Assembly (NCBI RefSeq): GCF_002920535.1
Contig: NZ_PQSS01000055.1
Span: 1-51,523 of the forward strand
Length of the DNA: 51,523 bases
Source of the DNA: Streptomyces sp. Ru71
Lineage (GTDB): Bacteria; Actinomycetota; Actinomycetes; Streptomycetales; Streptomycetaceae
Direction: 5' to 3'
Shown: positions 1 to 6,076 of the stretch, piece by piece
Layout of the letters: each line of letters starts with the position of its first letter
Position numbering within the stretch: position 1 is the first letter of the stretch
Translations under genes and position numbers: made by a program
The notes under the pieces: model-generated
Seen by the model: only the letters and a program-made list of their open reading frames with translations
What the model was told of the DNA's origin: nothing
The model's database searches: none

Positions 1-95
1 CGACTTCACCGCCGTCGTCGAGCTGTCCTGCGGGTCGAGGACCGGTCGCTTCGTGCAGCCCATCCGGGGACGTCGTCGGGCGGCTGCGGGCGCAG

Positions 96-980
96 GTGCG
101 GGAGCGGGCGGCGGCGATCACCGCACGGTACGCGCTGCGCCGGGCGGCCGGTGCCGAGCGGGCGGTGAACAACGAGCTGGGCCGCCGGCCGGTGCCGGGG
201 CTCGTGGTGTCCTGCTCGGTGCGGCTGGCTCCGGAGGGTGCGACCGCGCCGGTGCCGCAGCCGGTCGTGGCCGCGCCGTCGGCGGACGTGCCGCTGACCG
301 AGATGCTGGCGCGGGCGAGGACCGTGCTCGTCGGCTTCGACGGGCCGGTCGCCCGGCTGTTCTCGGCGGCGGCGGCCCGCGCGGCCGCGCTCGACCTGCT
401 GGCGCTGGTCAGCGAGCACCGCGACCCGGAGGACGCCCTGACGGGCCGTCCGCTGGCCGCACAGGCGGCACGCGAGGCGTCGGTGCACCCGCTGGACGTG
501 CTGCGGGCGTTCGCCCGCCACCGGCTGGGGCCGCTGCTGCGCGAACGACTGGACGAGCTGGAGCTGCGGGCCGTGCCGGACGCGCCCACCACCCACAACT
601 GCGCGCCGCTGGTCCGCGCCCTGCACGGCTCCGGGCGCCGGGTCTCCGTGGTCACGGACGTGGGCGTGCGGGCGGTGCACCGGTATCTGGAGCCGTACCG
701 GCTGCCGCTGGACGGCGTGCACGGCCGCGCCGAGGACCTCACCCGGCTGATGCCGGAGCCGGACTGCCTGCTGCGGGCGCTGGACCGGCCCGCACCGGCC
801 GATGTGCTGATCGGGTCCTCGCCCGCCGAGCTGGCGGCGGCGCAGCGGGCGGGGATCCGGTTCGTGGGCCTGGCCCGCAATCCGACCGCCGAGCGGCGGC
901 TGCGGGAGGCGGGCTGCGAGTTCACCGTGTCCTCGCTCGGTCCGCTGCTGGAGGCGGCGCGCGCCCTGCCGCCGGCGTGA
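96..980 (+). CDS. HAD-like protein with degraded catalytic motifs; N-terminal start unresolved
   Basis: From about residue 70 to the end the protein has the fold pattern of haloacid dehalogenase-like phosphatases: a hydrophobic strand then GFDGP (residues 80-84), VVTD as motif II, and IGSSPAE where motif IV is expected. Related streptomycete HAD proteins usually read DFDGP and GDSPxD, so the nucleophilic Asp is Gly80 and an acidic Mg ligand is Ser; the protein is probably not a phosphatase. Residues 1-60 (Arg-rich, then VVSCSVRLAP) are not HAD sequence. The frame is open to the window edge, and the sequence just upstream is best read in another frame, so the GTG at 96 is only nominal. The next gene, an Mbl homologue, is on the same strand 148 bases downstream. 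Confidence 0.6.
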   Translation: MRERAAAITARYALRRAAGAERAVNNELGRRPVPGLVVSCSVRLAPEGATAPVPQPVVAAPSADVPLTEMLARARTVLVGFDGPVARLFSAAAARAAALDLLALVSEHRDPEDALTGRPLAAQAAREASVHPLDVLRAFARHRLGPLLRERLDELELRAVPDAPTTHNCAPLVRALHGSGRRVSVVTDVGVRAVHRYLEPYRLPLDGVHGRAEDLTRLMPEPDCLLRALDRPAPADVLIGSSPAELAAAQRAGIRFVGLARNPTAERRLREAGCEFTVSSLGPLLEAARALPPA

Positions 981-1128
981 TTCGCCTTTATCCCGAAACC
1001 TACTTCGGATATCTCGGGCGAAACACCCGTTCAGCGGCGCCCCGCCCGGCCCTCTCCAGCAAGCGGCCCCCCTCCCGCCCCCGCAGGATGCGAAGCAGGC
1101 CCGCCACTCTCGGGAGGAACCGCCAGCC

Positions 1129-2166
1129 ATGACCGCCAGTCTGGAGCAGTTGCGCCGCTGCCACTTCGCCGTCGACCTGGGGGCGGCCCGCACCCGTGTC
1201 TACGTCAAGGGCGCCGGGCTCGTCGTCGACCAGCCGTCCGCCGCCGCCGTCAACACCCGCACCGGCGCGCTGATCGCGGTCGGCGAGTTCGCCGAGAAGA
1301 TGACCGGCCGTACCCCCCACTACATCCGGGTGGTGCGCCCCGTGTCCGGCGGCACGGTCGTCGACATCGAGATGGCTCAGCGCATGCTGCGGCATCTGCT
1401 GGGCGACAAGACCCGCCGTCAGCTGCGCCGCAAACCCTTCCTGCGCGCCGCCGCCTGCACCCCGCACGACGCCGACCCGCTCGCCCAGCGCGCCGCGATC
1501 GAGACGCTCGTCGGACTGGGCGCGCGGCGCGTGGAACTGGTCGACACGCTCATCGCCGCCGCGGTCGGCTGCGGACTGCCCGTGGAACGAGCCGAAGCCA
1601 CCATGATCATGGTGTGCGGGGCGGCGGCCACCCAAGTGGCCGTGCTCTCCCTCGGCTCCATCGTCACCGCCGAGCGCATCCCGGTCGGCGGCGAGGCCGT
1701 GGACCACGCGATCGTGCAGCACCTGCGCCACGAGCACGAACTGATGCTGCCCAGCCAGTCCGTACGGCCGCTGCAGCTCGCCCTGTCCGGCAACGGGCTC
1801 ACCCCGCACGGCCCGGCGTCCACCGAGATCCACGGCCGGGACGTGGCCACGGGGCTCGCCCGCAGCGTCCGGATCGACACCGCCGCCGTGCGGGACGCCA
1901 TCCAGACGCCGCTGACCGCCGTGCTCGACGGCATCGGCAAGGTGCTGCGGGACTGCCCGCCCGATCTGGTCGCCGACCTCGCCGACCGGGGGATCATGAT
2001 GGTCGGCGGCTCCGCCCTGCTGCCCGGTTTCGACCAGATGCTGCGTCAGGCCACCGGGATGCCCGTGCACATCGCCGACCGGCCCGACATCTGCGCCGCG
2101 CAGGGCCTGGGCGCCATGCTGGAGGGCCGCATCGAACCGCTCAGCCTGGACCCGCTGGGGGCCTGA
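1129..2166 (+). CDS. mbl: MreB/Mbl-family actin-like protein
   Basis: 345 residues with the actin/Hsp70 nucleotide-binding fold. The N-terminal phosphate-1 strand reads HFAVDLGAARTRVYVKG, and the phosphate-2/adenosine motif near the C-terminus reads GIMMVGGSALLPG followed by a C-terminal helix. Length is typical of MreB/Mbl proteins. In streptomycetes these act in spore-wall assembly rather than vegetative growth (family knowledge). The ATG is preceded by a clear GGGAGGA site (1112-1118). No mreC/mreD follow, which suits a stand-alone Mbl paralogue rather than the mreB operon copy. Gene order toward dnaG supports the mbl call, but separating it from other MreB paralogues needs a phylogeny. 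Confidence 0.75.
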   Translation: MTASLEQLRRCHFAVDLGAARTRVYVKGAGLVVDQPSAAAVNTRTGALIAVGEFAEKMTGRTPHYIRVVRPVSGGTVVDIEMAQRMLRHLLGDKTRRQLRRKPFLRAAACTPHDADPLAQRAAIETLVGLGARRVELVDTLIAAAVGCGLPVERAEATMIMVCGAAATQVAVLSLGSIVTAERIPVGGEAVDHAIVQHLRHEHELMLPSQSVRPLQLALSGNGLTPHGPASTEIHGRDVATGLARSVRIDTAAVRDAIQTPLTAVLDGIGKVLRDCPPDLVADLADRGIMMVGGSALLPGFDQMLRQATGMPVHIADRPDICAAQGLGAMLEGRIEPLSLDPLGA

Positions 2167-2193
2167 GCGGCACGCCGCTCTCCGCGACCGGCC

Positions 2194-2510
2194 CTAGGCC
2201 CTGTCGTTTGGATCATCCCGGCGTCGCGGGGTCCGGCACGCTCCCCCGAGCTCTGCGAGCAGGGGGCACCCCCTCCCCAAGCTCTTCGAGCAGGGGGGAC
2301 CCCCAGCCGCGTTGTCGTCGGTTGCCAACTCCCCCAAGCTCTTCGAGCAGGGGGCACCCCCACCGCGTTGTCGCCCTCCTCCGCCTTGCAGCTGCACGCC
2401 CCCCCCCCGCTCGAATCGAGCTCGCGCGGGGGCGCCCCCATCGCCCCCGCTCGGCTCGGCCGAGACGGGACGTCACTCTCAGCCGGCCTGATCCAAACGA
2501 CAGGGCCTAG
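2194..2510. mobile_element. MITE-like element, 22-bp perfect terminal inverted repeats bounded by CTAG
   Basis: Positions 2194-2215 and 2489-2510 are perfect reverse complements (outer end CTAGGCCCTG, inner end TTTGGATCA). The 317-bp element has no transposase. CTAG at each outer edge may be the duplicated target or the end of the repeat. Such ends resemble those of IS5-type elements from Streptomyces, though I could not search. The right-hand CTAG supplies the TAG stop codon of the neighbouring minus-strand gene. The interior holds three hairpin repeats and low-complexity C-rich sequence, and accounts for the whole gene-free stretch 2167-2506. Confidence 0.75.
2242..2362. repeat. Three copies of a 32-33 bp hairpin repeat inside the MITE-like element
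   Basis: Copies lie at 2242-2273, 2274-2305 and 2330-2362, each of the form TCCCCCAAGCTCTTCGAGCA followed by a G run and CACCCCC. Copies 2 and 3 are each followed by CCGCGTTGTCG (2307-2317 and 2363-2373). Each can fold with itself (CTCTTCGAG core plus C-run/G-run pairing). This hairpin is a familiar dispersed streptomycete sequence (from memory). Confidence 0.7.
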
Positions 2511-3457
2511 CGGGCCAGGTAGCTGCGGATGGTCGTGCCGTTCCCCCCGGTGTGCGTCCGCACCAGGTCGCTGACCAGGTTCACCAGCAGCAGCCCCCGG
2601 CCACCGCGCTGGTCTCGGGGTACGGGCCTGCGGCCGGCCAGCGGATCGGCGAGCCGCCCGGCGTCGCGGACCTCGCACACCACGTGCCCGTCCTCGGCCC
2701 ACACCCGCAGCGTGCCGCGGCCGCCGCCGTGCACCACGCTGTTGGTGGTCAGTTCGGCCGCGACCAGCGCCAGGTCGTCCAGCCGCACGCCCTCCAGCCC
2801 GAGCCGCGCGCCCTCACCGACCGCGTGGTGCCGGGCCCCGGAGAGCGTGGCCCGGTCGAAGTCGTGGGAGGGGACGTCCGGCGCGGGCGGCAGCGGCTCG
2901 TTGTAGCGGGCGACGACCTCGGCGGGCGCGTACGCGTGGCTGTCCCGCTCCACCGTGGCCCCGCTCGGGATCACCGTGGGATGGGTGGCGTAGGCGTCGG
3001 CGACCACCCGCTCCGGCAGCCGGACGACGTCGTACGGGCACAGGATCGTCACCTCACGGCCCTCGAACGCCGCGTTGATCAGCGCCTCGTGCTGCACGCA
3101 GGCGGGGTACTCGGTGGCGCTGCGGCCGGCCCAGATCGGCTCGCCGATGATCCGCACCCGGCGCCCGGCCGGCTGGGCGTCGGCGAAGGCGCGCAGCACC
3201 CCGGGGATGATCCGGCCGGGGTTGCGTCCGGCCTCGCGCATGTCGAGCAGCCGCACCCGGCCGGCGTCCTCGCCCAGCTCCTCGCGGATCAGCCGCAGGT
3301 TGTCGCCGGGGACGGCGACCGCGACGGGCTCACCGGCGTCCAGTCCGGCCCGGACGAAGGACACGGTGCCGACGACGTACTCCTCGGGGTCGCGGTAGAA
3401 CAGGGCCGGGTGGACGAAGGGGTCGTCGAGAGCGGCGGACGCCTCGCTCGTACTCAT
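2507..3457 (-). CDS. RsbA-like anti-sigma regulatory kinase (MEDS + HATPase domains)
   Basis: 316 residues. The N-terminal half (about 12-170) matches the MEDS/DcmR sensory domain (FVHPALFYRDPEEYVVGTV start; IIGEPIWAGRS and EALINAAFEGREVTILCPYD later). The C-terminal part (about 200-315) is an RsbW-type GHKL ATPase with the N box AAELTTNSVVHGG, G1 motif EVRDAG and G2 motif RGGRGLLLVN, all intact. Such proteins bind sigma factors or antagonists and phosphorylate STAS partners (family knowledge). Its ATG overlaps the stop of the upstream STAS gene by 4 bases (ATGA), so the pair is translationally coupled. Its TAG stop lies in the CTAG end of the adjacent MITE-like element. Confidence 0.85.
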   Translation of the reverse strand: MSTSEASAALDDPFVHPALFYRDPEEYVVGTVSFVRAGLDAGEPVAVAVPGDNLRLIREELGEDAGRVRLLDMREAGRNPGRIIPGVLRAFADAQPAGRRVRIIGEPIWAGRSATEYPACVQHEALINAAFEGREVTILCPYDVVRLPERVVADAYATHPTVIPSGATVERDSHAYAPAEVVARYNEPLPPAPDVPSHDFDRATLSGARHHAVGEGARLGLEGVRLDDLALVAAELTTNSVVHGGGRGTLRVWAEDGHVVCEVRDAGRLADPLAGRRPVPRDQRGGRGLLLVNLVSDLVRTHTGGNGTTIRSYLAR

Positions 3458-3807
3458 GACATCGACACCTCGATCGCCGCGATTCCGGGCCAGAGCATAT
3501 CCAGCACCCTGCGCACCACGGCCGGCGGCCGGTGCAGCACGATCCTGCGCCCGTCCGGCAGCCGCTGTGCGGCGGCCGCGAGCGCACCGACCCCGGCGAC
3601 GTCGACGAACGTCACCGCGGACAGCTCCAGGTAGTACTCATCCTCGTCCTCGCACAGCACGCCCTCCAGGGCACGTTCCCACTCCCCGCGCGTCCCCAGG
3701 CTGATCTCGCCCATGGCCCGCAGACCGGACCGCCCGGGCAGCGGGAGCAGTGTCAGTGCCGGCGCCACGTCGGCGGACCCGGCCGGGATCCCGTACCGGC
3801 TGTCCAC
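3454..3807 (-). CDS. STAS-domain anti-sigma antagonist lacking the phospho-acceptor Ser
   Basis: 117 residues with this start: single STAS domain, with the loop VTFVDVAGVGAL in place of the usual DSSGLG. At the position of the phosphorylated Ser of SpoIIAA the residue is Ala71 (D69-V-A-G72), so control by direct Ser phosphorylation looks impossible. I chose GTG 3807 because GAGGAGGAGG sits about 6 bases upstream; a longer reading from GTG 3831 is open but would start ahead of that ribosome site. It is coupled to the RsbA-like gene and is presumably its partner. It is divergent from the STAS-ANTAR gene across about 170 bases that should hold both promoters. Confidence 0.82.
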   Translation of the reverse strand: MDSRYGIPAGSADVAPALTLLPLPGRSGLRAMGEISLGTRGEWERALEGVLCEDEDEYYLELSAVTFVDVAGVGALAAAAQRLPDGRRIVLHRPPAVVRRVLDMLWPGIAAIEVSMS

Positions 3808-3974
3808 ATCCGCCTCCTCCTCGACGATCACCGTCTACCCGCCCGTCCCCCGGCCATGCGCCTGGTGTGCCCGTTCCCGCCGGCCGCCCCGGCCATGTGT
3901 AGGGAGACGGTACGCCGGGCAGGCGGACCGCGAGCACGAAACCGGACCGAAAGGCACAGGGGGCGCACGACGCC

Positions 3975-4700
3975 GTGACGACCGTCTCAGAGCACCGGGA
4001 CGCAGACCGAACCGCCACAGCCCGGCCGCCGCTGACCGGACAGCTGGACACGCTGGTCGTCGAGGCCCGCGTGACTCACGGGCGGGCCGTGCTGCGACCA
4101 CGCGGGGAACTCGTCCACGGCTGCGCCCGGACCCTGGCGCGCACGCTGGACGAGCTGCCGGCCGGGGTGCGGGAGATCGAGCTGGACATGTCCGGGGTGC
4201 ACTTCATGGACACGGCCGGGCTGGCCTTCCTGGACCTGCTCGACGACCACCGGTACCGGCACGGGGTGACCGTGACCACCGGGAACTGGCGGGGCCAGCC
4301 GCGCCGCATCCTGGAGCTGGCCGGCCTGGACGGCACCGAGCCGCTGCGCAGCGCCGCCCACGGCGGTGCGGGGCCCGCCGGCCCGCCGCCGCGCACCACG
4401 TCGGCGGTGGCGCTGGAGCGCGCGGAGCGACTGCGGATGCTCCAGGAGGAGGTCGCGCAGCTGCGGCACGCCATCGCCTCGCGCCCGGTGATCGACCAGG
4501 CGCGCGGCATGCTGATGGCCACGCACGGCTGCAGCTCGCAGGAGGCGTGGACGATCCTGCGGGAGACCTCCCAGCTGTCCAACACCAAGCTGCGCACGGT
4601 GGCCGCGATGGTCACGGCCGGCGCGGGGGCCGACGGCGCTCCCCCGCCGCCGAGGATCCGCACGGCCCTGCGCACGGCGGTGGCCCGCCACCGCGTCTGA
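3975..4700 (+). CDS. STAS-ANTAR fusion regulator
   Basis: 241 residues. STAS domain at about 28-115, with the phospho-loop HFMDTAGLAF (D79-T-A-G82; Ala again at the usual Ser position), a Pro/Gly linker at about 125-140, then an ANTAR domain at about 155-212 (short coiled coil EEVAQLRHAIASRPVIDQAR, then GMLMATHGCSSQEAWTILRETS). ANTAR domains bind paired RNA hexaloop hairpins and prevent termination (family knowledge). The protein probably couples anti-sigma partner switching to antitermination. GTG start; only weak purine-rich sequence upstream, so the start is less certain than the frame. Confidence 0.85.
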   Translation: MTTVSEHRDADRTATARPPLTGQLDTLVVEARVTHGRAVLRPRGELVHGCARTLARTLDELPAGVREIELDMSGVHFMDTAGLAFLDLLDDHRYRHGVTVTTGNWRGQPRRILELAGLDGTEPLRSAAHGGAGPAGPPPRTTSAVALERAERLRMLQEEVAQLRHAIASRPVIDQARGMLMATHGCSSQEAWTILRETSQLSNTKLRTVAAMVTAGAGADGAPPPPRIRTALRTAVARHRV

Positions 4701-4765
4701 CGCGCGTGTGGGCCGGTGATCTCCCGGGGTACTCGGCGCTCGACCGACGGACCCGGGAGGACACC

Positions 4766-4921
4766 ATGACCACCCAACCCACCCCGTCCCAGGCCGAGGG
4801 CGAGCCGGACACCTCCGACCCGACGGACGAGCCGACGACCCCGCAGACGACACCGTCCCAGGCGGAGGGCGAGCGCGACGACGACACCGAGGTGACGGCG
4901 ACGGCCGACACCACGCAGTGA
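4766..4921 (+). CDS. Small acidic Thr/Pro-rich protein with duplicated TPSQAEGE
   Basis: 51 residues, ATG start behind a good ribosome site (GGGAGG 4755-4760, 5-base gap). The octapeptide TPSQAEGE occurs twice (from about residues 6 and 29) in an otherwise Asp/Glu/Thr/Pro-rich, probably disordered chain with no Cys or membrane segment. It lies 65 bases after the STAS-ANTAR gene and is followed by a strong terminator, so the two may be cotranscribed. I recognise no family. The ribosome site, terminator and internal duplication argue that it is real. Confidence 0.55.
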   Translation: MTTQPTPSQAEGEPDTSDPTDEPTTPQTTPSQAEGERDDDTEVTATADTTQ

Positions 4922-4958
4922 TCCGAGAGGGTGGCCGGAATCGGCCATGCGACTGAAC

Positions 4959-4988
4959 GAGGCCCGGCACATCGGCGTGCCGGGCCTC
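4959..4988. terminator. Bidirectional intrinsic terminator
   Basis: Perfect 12-bp stem (GAGGCCCGGCAC / GTGCCGGGCCTC) with a 6-base loop. It lies between the small plus-strand CDS and the minus-strand tRNA(CAT), and could serve both. Confidence 0.7.
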
Positions 4989-5033
4989 ACTTGTCGTATC
5001 CGCAGCTAGAAACGCTTCTGCACCTGTGGCGCC

Positions 5034-5110
5034 TGGTGGGGCGGGTGGGACTCGAACCCACGGCCGACGGATTATGAGTCCGCTGCTCTAACCGGCTGAG
5101 CTACCGCCCC
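5034..5110 (-). tRNA. tRNA with CAT anticodon (tRNA-Met elongator, or tRNA-Ile2)
   Basis: Reading the minus strand, a full cloverleaf: acceptor GGGGCGG pairs with CCGCCCC, discriminator A, and CCA is encoded (complement of 5034-5036). D arm GCTCAGCCGGTTAGAGC, anticodon loop CTCATAA with CAT at complement 5074-5076, T loop GGTTCGAGTCC. A CAT anticodon with A73 fits elongator Met or the lysidine-modified Ile2; I cannot separate these confidently by eye, and the elongator Met label is a preference. Confidence 0.9.
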
Positions 5111-5122
5111 ATAGCGGCGTGT

Positions 5123-5140
5123 CGCGTACACGTGTACGCG
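5123..5140. promoter_or_regulatory. Perfect 18-bp palindrome upstream of the CAT tRNA
   Basis: CGCGTACACGTGTACGCG reads the same on both strands and starts 12 bases upstream of the tRNA 5' end. It could be an operator or a processing hairpin; function is not shown by sequence. Confidence 0.45.
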
Positions 5141-5265
5141 CCGTGTGCCGCAGCATAGCCGCTCATACGATCTCCTGCCTCGCAGGGGCGACCTCGTATG
5201 CCCGCCACGAGCACGTCACATCTCTACAGGACCGCCCCGTCGCGCGGACGGTTCCCACCGCAATG

Positions 5266-5287
5266 AAAAAGGACCCCTACGGGGTCC
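5266..5287 (-). terminator. Intrinsic terminator of the tRNA-Asn pair
   Basis: On the minus strand GGACCCC-GTA-GGGGTCC is followed directly by TTTTT (complement of 5266-5270), a textbook terminator 13 bases downstream of the second tRNA-Asn. Confidence 0.85.
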
Positions 5288-5299
5288 TCGTTCAGCATG

Positions 5300-5372
5300 C
5301 TCCCCCGACTGGACTCGAACCAGTAACCTGCCGGTTAACAGCCGGCTGCTCTGCCAATTGAGCTACGGAGGA
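5300..5372 (-). tRNA. tRNA-Asn (GTT), copy 2
   Basis: 73 nt. Acceptor TCCTCCG pairs with CGGGGGA (one G-T pair), discriminator G, anticodon loop CTGTTAA with GTT, T loop GGTTCGAGTCC. CCA is not encoded. It is identical in sequence to the adjacent copy, which lies upstream on the minus strand. Confidence 0.95.
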
Positions 5373-5377
5373 CCGAG

Positions 5378-5450
5378 CTCCCCCGACTGGACTCGAACCA
5401 GTAACCTGCCGGTTAACAGCCGGCTGCTCTGCCAATTGAGCTACGGAGGA
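5378..5450 (-). tRNA. tRNA-Asn (GTT), copy 1
   Basis: 73 nt, identical to the copy at 5300-5372 and separated from it by only 5 bases (78-bp repeat period). Being upstream on the minus strand it would be transcribed first, and the shared terminator lies past copy 2. CCA is not encoded. Confidence 0.95.
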
Positions 5451-5608
5451 ATGCCTCGTTCGCATCGAACGGACCTCCTGGGGTATCCGCCAGGGGGCGC
5501 TCGCTCGCTGCGACACATACATTAGCGCAAGCAGGGGGGTGCTCCGCCAATCGGTACCCCCGGCGCCGACGCCGCACCGCAGGACCGACACGAGGAAGGG
5601 TGGCCGCC

Positions 5609-5923
5609 ATGCGCTACCGGCTCACGTTCGCCGCCGGACTCGCCCTGGGCTACGTGCTGGGCACGAAGGCCGGACGCGAACGCTACGAGCAGCTGAAGAA
5701 GTCCGCCCAGCAGCTGAGGCAGAACCCGGCCGTCCGCAACACCGCCGAGACGGCCGCCCAGCAGGGCCGCCAGTTCGCGGGCAAGGCGTACCACGCGGTC
5801 AGCGACCGCGTCGGCGACCACGTCCACATCCCCGACTCGGTGGCCCACCGGGTCAAGGCCCTGCGCGAACGCAGCGCCCACAACGGAGGAGCAAGCGACG
5901 ACTGGGGCACGAGCAACACCTAG
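5609..5923 (+). CDS. YtxH-like small protein
   Basis: 104 residues from ATG 5609, chosen because GAGGAAGG (5592-5599) sits 9 bases upstream; a GTG at 5600 is open but abuts that site. The N-terminus has a short hydrophobic stretch (LTFAAGLALGYVLG) followed by GTKAGRERYEQLKKSAQQL and an amphipathic helical segment with a phasin/apolipoprotein-like Ala/Gln/Lys pattern. This is the YtxH/DUF-type layout (GYxxGxxxGRERYEQ) common in streptomycetes; function unknown, probably membrane associated. It is followed by a dispersed repeat and no obvious operon partner. Confidence 0.7.
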   Translation: MRYRLTFAAGLALGYVLGTKAGRERYEQLKKSAQQLRQNPAVRNTAETAAQQGRQFAGKAYHAVSDRVGDHVHIPDSVAHRVKALRERSAHNGGASDDWGTSNT

Positions 5924-5954
5924 CCTTTCCGGCGCAGGGTGCTCGGACCCACCT

Positions 5955-5990
5955 CAAGGGGCGCGGGGAACTGCGCGAGCAACCACCCAC
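5955..5990. repeat. Dispersed streptomycete intergenic repeat (AAGGGGCGCGGGG type)
   Basis: Contains AAGGGGCGCGGGGAACTGCG and GCGAGCAACC, a sequence found downstream of many streptomycete genes (from memory). A relative lies on the other strand at 17501-17561. Present in the 153-base gap between the YtxH-like gene and the sugar kinase. Confidence 0.55.
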
Positions 5991-6076
5991 GACCCGCACC
6001 CGACGACGAAGACCAGGCACCCCGATAACGCGCCCCCCACCCAAGCCGGCGCAGCGCTACGGCACAATCGGTGCTC

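Noticed and set aside
2242..2373. A CRISPR array
   Set aside because: Only three irregularly spaced hairpin units with no spacers of constant length, inside a MITE-like element; no cas genes.
5034..5110. Initiator tRNA-fMet
   Set aside because: The acceptor stem starts with a G-C pair and the anticodon stem lacks three G-C pairs next to the loop; elongator Met or Ile2 fits better.
4959..5450. tRNA-associated integrated element
   Set aside because: No integrase, no repeated 3' tRNA end and no accessory genes nearby; only the neighbouring duplicated tRNA-Asn is seen.
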